Part shown: piece by piece, positions 45,199 through 57,195 of the stretch
How positions within the stretch are numbered: the first letter of the stretch is position 1
How the letters are laid out: every line of letters begins with the position of its first letter
Assembly: GCF_000321225.1 (NCBI RefSeq)
Contig: NW_004452171.1
Span: forward strand, 168,837-232,836
Reading direction: 5' to 3'
DNA length: 64,000 nt
DNA from: Odobenus rosmarus divergens
Taxonomy: Eukaryota > Chordata > Mammalia > Carnivora > Odobenidae
The notes under the pieces: generated by a model
The model's database searches: none
What the model saw: the letters and a program-made list of their open reading frames with translations, nothing else
What the model was told of the DNA's origin: nothing
Translations under genes and position numbers: made by a program

Positions 45199-46318
45199 TG
45201 TTTTCAACTCATTCCATCTGGATCTGAGAAAATGACTGATAATGAATGAAACATAAGATGAGATTGTGGAATCTGAAGGAGAAACACTTTTGGAGAGAGT
45301 CTCATTGATACGTGTTCCTCTAGTGAATTCTTAGTGATAGGAAGCAGCAGAAAATAAAAGGCAGCTCCAGGGAATTTGGACAGCTCAAAGAAGATTAGCA
45401 TGTAAAAGAGGAATAAAGAGGTGGTGAGGACACATTTCTTTTTACTTTTGTTCTGGATTGTTCTTCGTGAAGGGGCACAACCCTCAGGGCACCATTGGCA
45501 CATCATCTACGTATCAATGTTTTAAATCATGAATTTAAACCATGACATGCATAACCTACTATTTATGAAAGTATGACCCCACTGAACTGCGATATGCTTG
45601 GAGATGATCCAAGGATTATTGCTGCTAACGCTGAATTTAACATTCTTTTCCTAGGTTAAGAAAAACAAACAACTGATGGATGAAATTATTTCAATTTTAG
45701 CTTTTTTTTCACAAGTCTTGAATGGTTAGTACCTGTCTTATCTACGTTAGAATCAAATATGTTGGAATCCCTCTTGCAATATGATTACACGTGTAATTTC
45801 TTTTCACGTTTACCATTTCGATGTTCCACAAATGAGATTTCTAAGTTGTGGCAACCATGGAGGATAGGGCTCAGATTGTGCCTCAGGAGAGAGTCTATTG
45901 AGAGAAATATGGATGGTTGGTAGCCTCCAGCTGCCGCGTCTTGGGATGCCTTCCGGGTTTATCCCAGATAATGCGTGAGCACAGTTGCAATATTAGAGCT
46001 CAGCCTTTCCTTTGGAACGAAGGATTCTTCCTACAGATGATCTTTCTTCTAGAGCTCCCCCTCAGCCTGGCCAATACTTTGTCAGAGCAGTCCTGCAGTG
46101 TGAGGCCCACCCTCCCTTCACTTCCTTTCTTCCTTCCTTCCCTCTCTCCTTTCAAAGATGTCAGACCTCTATCTGCCTTCTCTTTGCCTTTCTTCATTTT
46201 ATCCTTCAAAAGTGTTTCTCCAGTAAATGTGCTCATATCTAATTCCATTTTGATGTCTGTTCTTGGAGAACTCATATTGAGACTCTGATACTCAGGTGCT
46301 CTGTTTCATAATGTTAAG
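45199..46318. other. Noncoding stretch
   Basis: Contains a (CTTC)-rich patch at about 46121-46150. Long frames at 45917-46288 on both strands derive from this pyrimidine-rich DNA and are not convincing genes. Confidence 0.4.
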
Positions 46319-46329
46319 AATTATCTTTC

Positions 46330-46514
46330 CAGGGGCACCTGGGTGTCTCAGTCAGTTAAGCGTCCAACTCTTGATTTCGGCTCAGGTCATGATCTCAGGG
46401 TTGTGAGATTGAGCCCCCATCAGGCTCCGTGCTGGTCAGGGAAACTGCTTGAGATTCTCTTTCTCCCTCTGCCCCTCCCCCCTTCTCTCTCCCTCTCTTA
46501 AAAAACAAACAAAC
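46330..46514 (+). mobile_element. Older carnivore SINEC variant
   Basis: 'ggggcacctgggtgtctcag', then 'gttaagcgtccaactcttga' and 'gagattgagcccc', an older SINEC sequence type that resembles feline copies. Tail (AAAC)n. TSD 'aattatctttc' (46319-46329) and 'aattatccttc' (46515-46525). Confidence 0.94.
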
Positions 46515-46525
46515 AATTATCCTTC

Positions 46526-47755
46526 TATAGCATAGATAAAAAGTGGATGATATTATCCATACTACTGAATCAACCATCACTTGAAAAAAAAATCTAACGT
46601 CACAGTTAAGCTCAGACTAATTTACAACTTGTAAGGAACATGTTTTAGAAGAAATACAGAGGAATATATTATTTGTACCTGCAGGGCTAGAATCATGTTA
46701 TGGAGAGCTCTAGAGTGCACAGTTTAAGTAAAATGCTTCCTATCATATACCAAAATAAGACATAACTTTTAGACCTCAACAGTCTCTGAACAAGTAATTC
46801 TTCCTTATTTGTGTGATATATTCTATTAATGAAACTAGTAAGATGTTTTATATGCTGTCCATGTTTTCAAACATCACCATGGTTATAGCTACATGTGAAA
46901 TATAACCACGTCCTCAGGCATAGCATGGTGAATAAGCAATTAAATGCAGTTTAAAGTGTTTCCACCCATCTCTGTTGGGTGACAGAGTCACCTAAGCAGT
47001 TAGATCACCATGTTCAAAAATCTTCCTAAGTGGTTAAAGTTGGTGCTGGAACATAGTTTGGCGTTCCCTTTCTTTAGCCACTAATACAATTTTTTTTTTC
47101 CCCTGAAAGTAGATCTCATTAAGTATAACCTCTATCCCAAACTACCTCACCCTATGTCTGCAAAAACGATCTTACTCAGACTTCTGTGATCCCGAAACCA
47201 ACTGATGAAACCCACTCAATCTGTCTCAAAATGAAATGCCTGAACTAATTAAACTAAAAATATTCTTAAATTCTCTGGGTCTTCTGTTCCAACCACCCAG
47301 AAGACATTTGGATTTTTAGCAGCCCCAGGCAAACAAGAATCTTTTCTTATTCTCAGGGTCGTGTGAGAAGGGAAATTGATTTCATATTATATTTTGCACT
47401 TCATTGCTTCCGCCTCCCCTGTTGAGAGACCCTGTTAGATCTAAACAAAAGACATCACTTTTATGAACTGCCTATAACTCTAGGTCTTTGTTGGGTTATG
47501 GAAAAGTCTGTCAGTGTAGAAAGCTCGAATTCAGAGTGTTCAGTGAGGCTTGCCCAGTAGAGGCCAGCTCCGTAAATCATATCTGACAGCCTTTTGTTAA
47601 AGGACTTTCTCAACTCATGCTGTGGTGTTCTGTATCGGTCTGAGTGCCCCCCCGCCACACCATACCCATCGTGATTGGAACCTGGGATAATTTTTACGTT
47701 TGATTTTCTGGTGCTGGCCAGCACTGACTAATCTAATTCTTGACTAGCCTAGGTA
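46526..47755. other. Noncoding stretch
   Basis: No gene or repeat recognised. Confidence 0.4.
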
Positions 47756-47770
47756 CAGACTCTACTTTTT

Positions 47771-47966
47771 TTTTTTTTAAGATTTTATTTATTTATTTGA
47801 CAGAGAGAGAGACAGCAAGAGAAGGAACACAAGCAGGGGGAATGGGAGAAGGAGAAACAGGCTCCCTGTTGAGCAGGGAGCCCGATGCGGGACTCCATCC
47901 CAGAACCCTGGGATCATGACCTGAGCTGAAGGCAGACGCTTAACGACTGAGCCACCCAGGCGCCCC
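47771..47966 (-). mobile_element. Carnivore SINEC
   Basis: Antisense SINE with head 'gggcgcctgggtggctcag' at right. Perfect 15-base TSD 'cagactctacttttt' (47756-47770 and 47967-47981). The tail merges with the T-rich end of the TSD. Confidence 0.97.
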
Positions 47967-47981
47967 CAGACTCTACTTTTT

Positions 47982-49454
47982 GAAAATAATTTAGAAAGCC
48001 TCAAAGGTCTTCTCTTTCTCTCTCTCTCTGCAGTGGTGATATTATTGTAATTATCTTTGTACCTTGCTGATAAGAGTTCAATAAAGGAAGGGAGATAAAC
48101 TTCAAATGGCACTGCTTTGCAGGCACTATTTATAACTTCTGATAGACAGCGAATGATGCCAAAAATAATGCATGCTGTTTTGAAGAGCAGGAAGTCACTT
48201 CTCCATGGCCACTTTCACGAATCTCAATAGTTGAGATTGCCAGTAGCTCAAGTGAGGGTACCACCATCTACTCTGAAATAGATTGAGAAATGAACATTGC
48301 TTCCTTGAATGGCATCACTCTCTATAGCCAAGAAGAGAGTGACTTTGCCTCTTCCTGGAAATTTGGGAGAATAAGGTCACTCTCAGATTTCTACCCTTAC
48401 CCCAGCTCTACCTCTCACCTTTGGCATTACTTTGCCTAGGAAAACAGATGCTCGTATCTGTCAGATTGCCTTTTCACTTTATACTTTCGGGATACCATCT
48501 TTGGAGTGTGCAAAGCTGTGCCCCCAACTGCTTATCCTTCCCCAGGCAAGTCATTTTCACCAAACTTTATATTAATGAGCAGCTTTAATCTTAATATTTA
48601 TGTTGTGGTAGCATCAGCAAAGTTTTCATAAATGGCCTATGTTCTCAGATGTTATATATACATACAACTGTGAAATAATTTAACGTGGTTTTCTCTAAGA
48701 GAGCCATTTAAGAAAAAAAAAAGTAAGGATGGAAATTGTAAACCCTGTGATCTTAGACCAATGTGGTAAAGATATTCAGACAGTTTCTCCAAAACATTTT
48801 GCTCTTCTTGGAGAAAAACCATCAATATAGATGAAAGTTAGAAGGTAATATTATAAGGTGATTCGTTCTTAGACAGACAGGAGAGCTATGGACATAATCC
48901 ACGAGTGTGATTTCCTGCACTGATGTCTATATCAAAAATCCTAAAGCAGTGGTTTGTCTCTTTTTTGAGCTTTTTATGTAATAAAATTTGTAACAGTAAA
49001 ATTGTACAGAAGCCAAAAGCATACATAACAGATCCTTCGAATGCCAGTTGGCTAGGAGTGAATCATTTTAGAGACTCTTTTTGAAGTGATGGAATCCTGC
49101 ATAAAAGGCTATTCCCCTGTCTCCAAGGGGAAGCCAAGAGGATCATTGGGGCAATTACCTCTATAAAGCAAGCAGAGAAATGCTGTTATTAAGTGGAAAA
49201 AATGAGTATTTGAGGCTTGTATCTATTTTTTCTTAAATTATTCATTCTTGCTATCTTCATTAATCTAATAATACAGAAAATATTTACTTTCTTTTTCACT
49301 TCCGACAGTAATTGCACCTCAAGAGCTGAATTTGGACCACTTCTATGCAATCAAAATGAGCACCAAAAATCAGGTCCCTCAAATGTCTTGCTGCCCCAAA
49401 TAAAAGTTTTGGTACCCAAACAGAAAGTTCAAAACCTCGATTCTACATTTAGCA
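47982..49454. other. 1.5 kb noncoding stretch
   Basis: No gene or confident repeat recognised. Confidence 0.4.
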
Positions 49455-49600
49455 TTTCTGACACTGGGTGAGCCCTTTAACCTTTTTAAGCTTTATGGGG
49501 CTTAAGAATTCAGCCTATCCTTTGTAACTCACAAGATTGTTACCGGAATCCAATGAGATAAATTACATGGAGGTCATTTGTTACACGCCGTGTAAATATC
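49455..49600 (+). mobile_element. MIR SINE relic
   Basis: 'ctgggtgagccctttaacct', 'ttttaagctttatggggctt', 'cacaagattgttaccggaat' and 'caatgagataaattacatgg' match the forward MIR order (...AAGTCACTTAACCT...GGTTGTTGTGAGG...AAATGAG). Confidence 0.6.
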
Positions 49601-49771
49601 ACCTGCTAGACCTATAAAAAATACAGTTTGGATTGTTTGATATCAGAAATCACCGCCACTCTTCTATTTTTAAACCACATTTGCTCTTTCTTCATCTCTA
49701 GTAATGCTTTGTAATTTTAATAGAAAGGGTATAAGAACTTAAATTAAAAGGGTTTGTACTATGCTCTAAAT

Positions 49772-50003
49772 AAAGTATGTTGACTAACCGTTTAAAGCAG
49801 CCCAAGGACCAAACTCTCCCTGCTGCCTGTTTTTGTAAATACAGTTTTATTGGACCGGAGCTACGCTCGTTCATGAACGTATTTTCTATGGCTGCTTTCA
49901 CACCCTAAGAGCAAAGTTGAAGAGTTGGGCCAGAGACCGTATGGTTTACAAGCCAAAAATCCTATCTAGCCTTTTACTGAAAATTTTGGCCAACCGTTGG
50001 CTT
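49772..50003 (-). mobile_element. MER20-like hAT-Charlie transposon relic
   Basis: 'ctgcctgtttttgtaaatac', 'agttttattggaccggagct', 'tattttctatggctgctttc', 'gagttgggccagagaccgta' and 'ttttggccaaccgttggctt' reproduce, reverse-complemented, the roughly 220-base element whose ends read CAGGGGTCGGCAAAC. I recall it as MER20; the hAT-Charlie assignment is firmer than the exact name. Some MER20 copies are reported as enhancers in endometrial stroma. Confidence 0.75.
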
Positions 50004-50136
50004 AAAGGGACAACGTGGGAACAAAGCTGTTTCATAAGAAGTACCTTTTATATCTACCAAACACTTTGTAGCTCTTTAGTTTATAAATCTCACTAAAGCT
50101 ACTGGGATTTGGTGAGTAAGTGTATTATGTGCGTGC

Positions 50137-50159
50137 GCACACACACACACACACACACA
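50137..50159. repeat. (CA)n microsatellite
   Basis: Pure CA/AC run preceded by 'gtgcgtgcg'. Confidence 0.93.
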
Positions 50160-51469
50160 AATGTGTGTTTGCCTGAAAATGTGCACCTTGTCTGACTACC
50201 AATTTGGTTACATTCAACGGCTTAAATATTCTGACACCCAGCCAGAATGATTCCATGGCGATAGCAAAAGCAGTGCTTGTCTCACAAATGAAACCAATTG
50301 CATCTGTCATCCACTGTCACTTTGACTTAATTATTAATTTAAAGACAATTGGTTTGGAGCACACAGAACATTGGAGATTTGAAGATAATTGTTATGAAAT
50401 AATTCTGCCTCGAAAACTAGTAACAGTACATGATTTTTATTGTGTGCCTGTCAGTGCAAAAATCTGACTGTCAAACCCACTTTAAATATGGATACAAATA
50501 ATAGAAGGTTTGCATGTGCCTTTGAATGGCTAAACTGAAGCAAGAAACAAACACACACCTGCAGAGGAGTGGGCAGATAATATTTATGTGCCTTACAGAA
50601 AGAGACGCTGCTTCTTTAAGTGAAAAACTCAGAGAAAAAAAAAAAGAGAGGGCGCTTTTTACAGGGGTAGAACTCTGCATAGTTATTTCAATGTTGAAGA
50701 ATATCACCCTTGGCTTTCTTTTCTCAGCACAGATGTTCATCTGCATCCCATCTGATCCGAATATGTGGCTTTCTTGGCTCACGTCTCTTTATCTCAACTG
50801 TGTGTTCTTCCTCTGGGCCAAACTCCAGTGTCACAGATGTGCAGAGAAAGGAAAGAGAATATAAGAGATGGAAAAGTCTGAGCTCAAATTAATCAACAGG
50901 TCCTTATGGGTGCTGTTTATTTCCCTAAACTCCCACCTGTGTTCTTGCAAGTCTGATAGACAAATCTGGCCGCAAATCTCCACTCTGTGAAAGAATGCTT
51001 TTGAAGAAATAATGTCTCACGGAAATAAGCCTTTAAAAAGTTGAACATGGGATAAACAGTCCACAAATCTTTTATTTATTTACTTAGTTTGTAGTAGAGA
51101 TGGCGAACATAATTCAAAATTCCATTTGCCTTGAAGTGAATTGAAAAACTGATAAAATCAACAGAATCTTACTTTTTATACCACATCTTGAATCTAACCC
51201 TGGATGGCATCAAAGAACCATTTGCAAATCTTCTGTCCTAGTGGATGCATAGACTCTGGAGAGTCGCCTTTTAGTTAAGGCTTATACCATTTTCACTTTT
51301 TCAATCTCTCACTTCTTTGGTGAAAATCTCCAAATAGCTCAATGTTTTTAAAACCCTGGGTTTCCTCAATGCATAAATTCGTGCTCTATTATATTGTACT
51401 TCGTCCATGGACAAAGTTTTATCATGGTTTCCGCTTCGTATTCTCTGTGATAAGACTTGGCAATTTCTT
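50160..51469. other. 1.3 kb unique noncoding stretch
   Basis: No repeat is recognised. 50170-50470 is of balanced composition with clustered homeodomain-like sites ('ttaattattaatttaaag', 'gacaattggtttgg') and no stable reading frame. Confidence 0.4.
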
Positions 51470-51635
51470 TTCCTGTAAAGTGCCAGATAGCATCTCTCAC
51501 AACTCAGCTCTGCAATTGCAACACAAAAGGGCCGTAGACAGTATGCAAATGAACAGGTGTGGCTCTGTTCCAATAAATTTACACAAACTGTCTGCAGGCT
51601 GGATTTGGCTCAGAGGCCATAGTCTGATGATCCTT
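51470..51635 (+). mobile_element. MER20-like transposon relic, second copy
   Basis: 'tcctgtaaagtgccagatag', 'gctctgcaattgcaacacaa', 'gccgtagacagtatgcaaat', 'gtggctctgttccaataaat' and 'ctgtctgcaggctggatttg' follow the same element as at 49.77 kb in the opposite orientation, about 1.5 kb away. More diverged and partly shortened. Confidence 0.7.
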
Positions 51636-51779
51636 GCTGTCCCCCATTGTGGGTTTCTGAGGAGAGTGCATTTCCCTTGTGACTGTTTTTCCACCAAGTG
51701 ATATTTTTCTTCAGTCTGAAGAAATCCTTTCCACATTCGTAAGATGTTGGTGGCAATTAATTTTCTCAGCCATTGTTTG

Positions 51780-53480
51780 ACTGGAATTGTCTTAATTTCA
51801 CGATCATTTTTGAAGGAGATTTTCACTGAATGCAGAATTCTAGGTCAACTTCTACCCCCTGCCACTTGAAAGACATTGTTTGATTGTTTTCTAGTGTCTT
51901 TTGACATCGAGAAATCAGTTGATTTCATATAATAAAATCAAATTTCCCTAGAGGTAATCTTTTTTTTTCCTTTGGCAGATTTTAAAATTTCTCTTTGTCT
52001 TAGCTTCGAGCAGTAAGATTGTGATATACCAAGGTATGGTTCTTTAGGTATTTATTCTACTTGGTGTACATTGAACTCCTTGAATATGTAACTCGATTTT
52101 TTTTTCCCCTGAGGGTGGTAAATTTCTTCAAAAAAACATTTTTCACATTTTCTTCTTCCAATATTGGTCTCCAATAACTCAGGTGTAAGACCAGTTTTTA
52201 TTTTTGCACAGGCCATTGAGTCTCTTCATTTTCTGTCAACCTTGTTTCTTTCTGCTTCTTTCAAATGTTTTTAAACATTTTATATTGATGTATCTTTAGG
52301 TTTACTAACCCTTCTGTAATCAGCCTCCACACTGTTCTTAAGCCACTCAGAGATTTTGTTTTTCATTTTAGATAGCAAAATCCCAAAATTCCCATTTTGT
52401 TTTAGTTTTAGTTTCTCTACTGAGATTTTTCATCTGTTCATACATCAGAATTGTTCTTCCTTTGCATCCTGGAGCTTGAAAAGATTCCATCAGTTAATTA
52501 CAACCCCTAGGATATGGTGTGATTTATTTATATTGACAACTTTTTTTTGTTCACATTTTCCTGTTCTTTCACATTTCTAGTAATATTTTTTAAAGATTTA
52601 TTTATTTATTTATTTGAGAGAGCGAGAGAGCATGAGCAGGAGGCACAGAAGGAGGGGGGAGAGAATCTCAAGCAGACTCCAAGCTGAGCACGGAGCTTGA
52701 TGTGGGACTCAATCTCACGACATTGAGATCATGACCTGAGCCAAAATCAAGAGTCCGACACTTCACTGAGGCACCACCAGGTGCCCCACATTTCTAGTAA
52801 TTTTTATTATAATCTGCACATTATGGTGATATGTTATAAAGAGTCTGGATTATGCCATCTTTCTTAAAATAATGGGGGTATTTTTTGGCTTTGTTTTTAT
52901 TTTTGTTTTTGTTTTTTTCCTGATAGGCAGCTAAATTACTGGCAGATCCTACCATTCTCCTGAGGCTTGGTTTTACTATTTCTGAGGATGTAATGATTTC
53001 GATTTTGAACTGAGACCTAGGGCAGGGACTTTATTCTAAAAGGTAGTCCTTATCACTAAGCTGTGACTTCTCTGGTTTCTTATTACCTGAATGCCTGAGT
53101 TTCTCAAAGAGGTTTCTCCAGTTTTTCTGGGCCAAAATTCCATTTTCCCATTGTTGAAAAACCATTGGGGTATCACTGTTTCTCTCTCGTCTCTGCAGGA
53201 AGTAATTTCTGCTGTACCTCACAGTTGCTTGTCCTGTGTCTGCACAAATTCTCTCAGGGGAGATTTCATGGTAAATTCTCATGTAGACTTCTGGACTCTC
53301 CTCTCGATGCAACTCCTTATTTTCTAGGATCTGCTCTGCAAATTCCAGTTGTCCAGCAGCCTGAAACTCTTATCTCTACCTCATCAGCTCAGAGACATTT
53401 CTTCTCTACCTGGCCTCCAACTTGTTCTGCCATGAAATCTGAACATGTCCCCAGGCAAAATACCAGGGAATATGTTTACC
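51780..53480 (-). mobile_element. Degraded L1-lineage (L1M/HAL1-type) block with nested SINE
   Basis: Pyrimidine-rich on the plus strand, with ordered motifs of an ancient L1-lineage antisense consensus: 'gaattctaggtcaacttcta', 'ttgtttgattgttttctagt', 'agcagtaagattgtgatata', 'tttattctacttggtgtaca', 'ctgagatttttcatctgttc', 'acatttctagtaattttta' and 'gttataaagagtctggatta'. A SINE interrupts it at 52585-52786. The family name, orientation and right boundary are tentative. No ORF remains. Confidence 0.5.
52585..52786 (-). mobile_element. Carnivore SINEC
   Basis: Antisense SINE with a mutated head ('ggcacctggtggtgcctcag'). Perfect TSD 'cacatttctagtaat' (52570-52584 and 52787-52801). The tail is (TTTA)n in the plus strand. 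Confidence 0.95.
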
Positions 53481-53904
53481 TTCTCCTAAAGTAGTTCCCT
53501 GAACTAACTGTTGCCCAATGCTCTCAAAAACATTTTGTTTCTTTTTAATACTTGTTTGGGGGGGGATGGGGGAGAGGGGGGTGTACCCAAATCACAGACA
53601 AGCATGGGTGGGAATTTAGTATCAAATTTTAAACTAATATTCATCCTAGGACAGCTGCAAGTATGCATAATAAGTGGTCAGATATTTAAAAGAGCAAATA
53701 TAAATTAAAAAGCAATTGTGGTGAAGTGAGAATGCTCACCAGTAGTCCAAAAAAAAAAAAAAAATCAATCTTTAAGAGTTTGATGACTGTTTTCGAGCAA
53801 GTTGAGTAATGAGAACTTGGAGTAAGTTCATTGTGCTTGTGTCTGAAAAAGGAGGGTAGTGTATACCTGTCCTATTTGCAAGTATGTTTCTAGGACATGA
53901 TATG
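53481..53904. other. Noncoding stretch
   Basis: A G-rich patch at about 53556-53581 and an A run at 53750-53764. Nothing else recognised. Confidence 0.4.
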
Positions 53905-54115
53905 GCAGAGTCTAGATGGACATGAGTTTAATTCCTAATGTAATCTCTTACAGTTATGAGAATGTAAACAAGTTACTTATCCTCTGTGAATCCAAAATTG
54001 GGATGGTGGTAACTGGTTCATAGTAGTGTTAAAAGAATTAAATAAGATAACTTATGTTAATTCCCTTAGCATATTAATTGACAATTGCAAATGCTCAAGA
54101 AAATGTTAACTAATA
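53905..54115 (+). mobile_element. MIR SINE relic
   Basis: 'catgagtttaattcctaatg', 'aaacaagttacttatcctct', 'atccaaaattgggatggtgg' and 'gttaaaagaattaaataaga' match the MIR forward order, ending in the 'agcatattaattgac' region. Confidence 0.65.
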
Positions 54116-56559
54116 ATTATATTAGTAATGCTTGTTAATAGTAACAAATAGCAATGTATAACAAATAAAGAAATTGAGTATTATTAACATTGCATTATAT
54201 AATCACGAAACTAGTCTCGTGTGTAATTTTTTAATTACTCTGCTTTGATTCAATTCTAGTTAACTGAATATACAATTATACCATAAACTATCAAAAAAAA
54301 TTTTTTGATACTATTTACACAGGCAAAATGAAGTGGGAAAAAGTCAATGGGTGTAAATCACCATAAATAATCAATACGAACCAGCTAGGAAGAGAAAGAT
54401 TTTATCAAAATATTATATTTCAGAAATATTTTTTCTTACACTTTGCCATTTTTTAAAAGTTTGCTTGTTTGTTTTATCTGCTCTAATGAGATAATGCTTC
54501 AGCTTAAATGATTCTCTCTAGCTTTCATATGGAAACACAGAAATTGAAGAAAAAAATAAAAACATTTGGGATCCATTAATATGTCCTATCAGTCCATTTG
54601 AAACTTTTCCAGCTGTCATGTTGTTATTCTGATAACTTCCTGTGCTTAGTCTCTTTCTTTACAAATCTCAATTCTAATTAAAACGAATTTTATCACTGAG
54701 AATTCTGGAATTACAAGGGAATACTGAATTTTATCAGAGGAGGGAAACACTGAAGTTTGCATAAACAAGTGAAAAATCACCACGTAATGGAATGTGTATG
54801 ATGTATTTTGAATATGTATGAATATATGTTTTGATGATCTCTTTTAAAATGTGATTTCTGTTTGGGTTTTATTGAGAACACACTTAGTGCTAAATAATAG
54901 TTAACTGGGACATGTTCTATATTTTTGAGGATTAAATATTAAGAAAAAAACAACTAAAATCTGCTGTGAAAATGCTAAGTTACATATTAAATAAGCAGCA
55001 TAAATATTAGAACTCACAGTATTCATACAAATTTCTCTAGAGATCTATTTGGTCACAAAAGGGTCAGTTTGGAGATTTTGCCAACATCAGGCTAATACTG
55101 TACAAAAATGAGAGACTCTGGAAGTCTGTCTTCCAGAGATTTCTGGAAGTATGTGGTAATTCCTTGGGTTTTAGTAATCTAATCTCAGTGTTAAGACTTT
55201 AAAATCAAATTATGTACTTTTTATTTTTTTTATTGTCTTGGTGCTCTCTTTGCAGACAAATCCTTTCTTTTTACTATAATCTCATCAACAATGTTGTTTT
55301 TCTCAAGCAACATCTTTGTTTTTGTCAGCGATCCAATTCAGTAAGAAGATTTATCAGGGTTTCCAGAAAGTATGAATATATATCATGTAATAAGTCAGGA
55401 TGGAATCTCATTGCTAGATTTTATTTACGAGTTTGCTGAGAGAAGGACAAGTTGAAGTTTGACATCATCAATAAGAACTGAAGATGCTGGAGGCTGCATT
55501 CATTGAATTGTAAGTGTATTGCCGTGCTAAATCACAGCACAATGTTAATATTTCTTAACATTCAATCTCACATTGTGAAAGCGCTCATTTTGGAAATTCT
55601 CAAAATAGTTTTTTGAGGCAGGCATTAAGCTCAATTTCCTCATCTGTAATATGGAGAATAAAAGAATTTATTCATGTTACCCGAGACAACACTTGGACCA
55701 AATCACTACACCTTCTGATTCCAGAACTTCTTTCTCCCCCTCTCTGTTTGTGTTTAGCATGGCCATTATTTCTTTCGTATGACAGCACTTAGCACAGGGT
55801 TAATTATACAGTAAATTCTTAGGAAATACGTGTTCACTGATGCATTTCTTTTGATACAAATAGAAAGGTTTTGAAACATAGATTTAATTAACTGATAGCA
55901 AACACGTATTATTCATCAGGTTTCAACAACAAAAACAAATTGTGGAGTTTCGTGTGCTGCTGAAGAGATAAACACATAAGGGACTTACGATGTGTGTGTA
56001 ATGTACTTGGATATAGACGCAAATATAAGGGTACTTTGGTATCACAAAGTAGGAATGCTTAATGCAACTTGGGGATGGGAAGGTTGATAAGGACGCTCCA
56101 GGCTGAAGGAATGACATAAAAGAATGGTATATGGCATGGTTCTGTTGTTCAGATAAATGTGTTCTAAAAACAAGTCAGCTGGGTGTTATTTAGGATGCAA
56201 GTGGATAAATGGGGGATATGAAATTAGCAAAGCCTCCCATTATATATTATTAGTGAGTTTTGTTGATACACACGTTCACGAATTATACTGAGAACAAAAA
56301 ATGAAATACACAAAATTGTTTATAAAGACCATCACTGGATGGTGGGACTGTGAGTGATTTTTATTTTGTCAACATTTTAGAGGGTTCTATTTGTGAAAGT
56401 CTGTATAGATTGTTTAAAAATCAGGAGCAGGTGAGATAAAACAAGGTTAATCAGAATAAAAAGAGGTGCCGGTTAATTTGCAGAACTAAAGTGATCAAAG
56501 GCAATAAAATAAAAAGAGAAAAGAAAATAGACTGCAGGTTTCGGCACACACCACCCTAA
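54116..56559. other. 2.4 kb AT-rich noncoding stretch
   Basis: Only a short A8-T6 hairpin at 54289-54310 and a possible MIR scrap at 55630-55665 ('atttcctcatctgtaatatg') are seen. No gene. Confidence 0.4.
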
Positions 56560-56975
56560 AATGTGCTGCATGATTCCAACTACTGGACATTCTGGAAAAG
56601 GGGAAACTGTGGAGATGATAAAAAGATCAGTGGTTGTCAAGGCTTCAGGTTGGGGGAATAAATAGGCAGAGTGCAGAGGATTTTTAAGGCAGTGAAAATA
56701 CTCTGTGTGATACTATAATGATGGAAGCATGTCATTACGCATTTGTCCAAACCCACAAAATGTACAACCCCAAGAGTGACCTGTAACATAAGCTATGGAC
56801 TCTGGGTGATTATGATGGGTCAATGTAGGTTCATCAACTGTAATAAATGTACTTAGTGGGGGATGTTGATAATAGGAGAGGTTATTCACAGGTGGGGCAG
56901 GGGGTTCTAGGAAACCTCTGTACCTTCCCCTCAGTTTGGCCGTGAACCTAACACTGCTCTAAAAATAAATAAATT
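56560..56975 (+). mobile_element. L1M (L1ME-type) 3' UTR fragment
   Basis: 'aagatcagtggttgtcaagg', 'tctgtgtgatactataatga', 'catgtcattacgcatttgtc', 'atgtacaaccccaagagtga', 'catcaactgtaataaatgta', 'ctctgtaccttcccctcagt' and 'cctaacactgctctaaaaat' follow the well-known L1M 3' UTR from its middle to its 3' terminus, in order. The SINE that follows inserted at its A-rich end. Confidence 0.88.
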
Positions 56976-57182
56976 GGGATGCCTGGGTGCCTCAGTCGGT
57001 TAAGTGTCTGCCTTCAGCTCAGGTCATGATCCCAGGGTCCTGGGTTGGAGTCCCACATCAGGCTCCTTGCTGGGCGGGGAGCCTGCTTCTCCCTCTGCCT
57101 GCCACTCCCCCTGCTTGTGTTCATTCTCTCTCTCTCTCTCTCTGACAAATAAATAAATAAAATCTTTAAAAATTTTAAAAAT
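56976..57182 (+). mobile_element. Carnivore SINEC inserted at L1 A-rich end
   Basis: 'gggatgcctgggtgcctcag', B box altered to 'gggttggagtccc', CT run, (AAATA)n and 'aaaatctttaaaa'. The A-rich word 'aaaaataaataaa' occurs on both sides (56961-56973 and 57183-57195) and probably is the TSD, although low complexity weakens this. Confidence 0.93.
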
Positions 57183-57195
57183 AAAAATAAATAAA

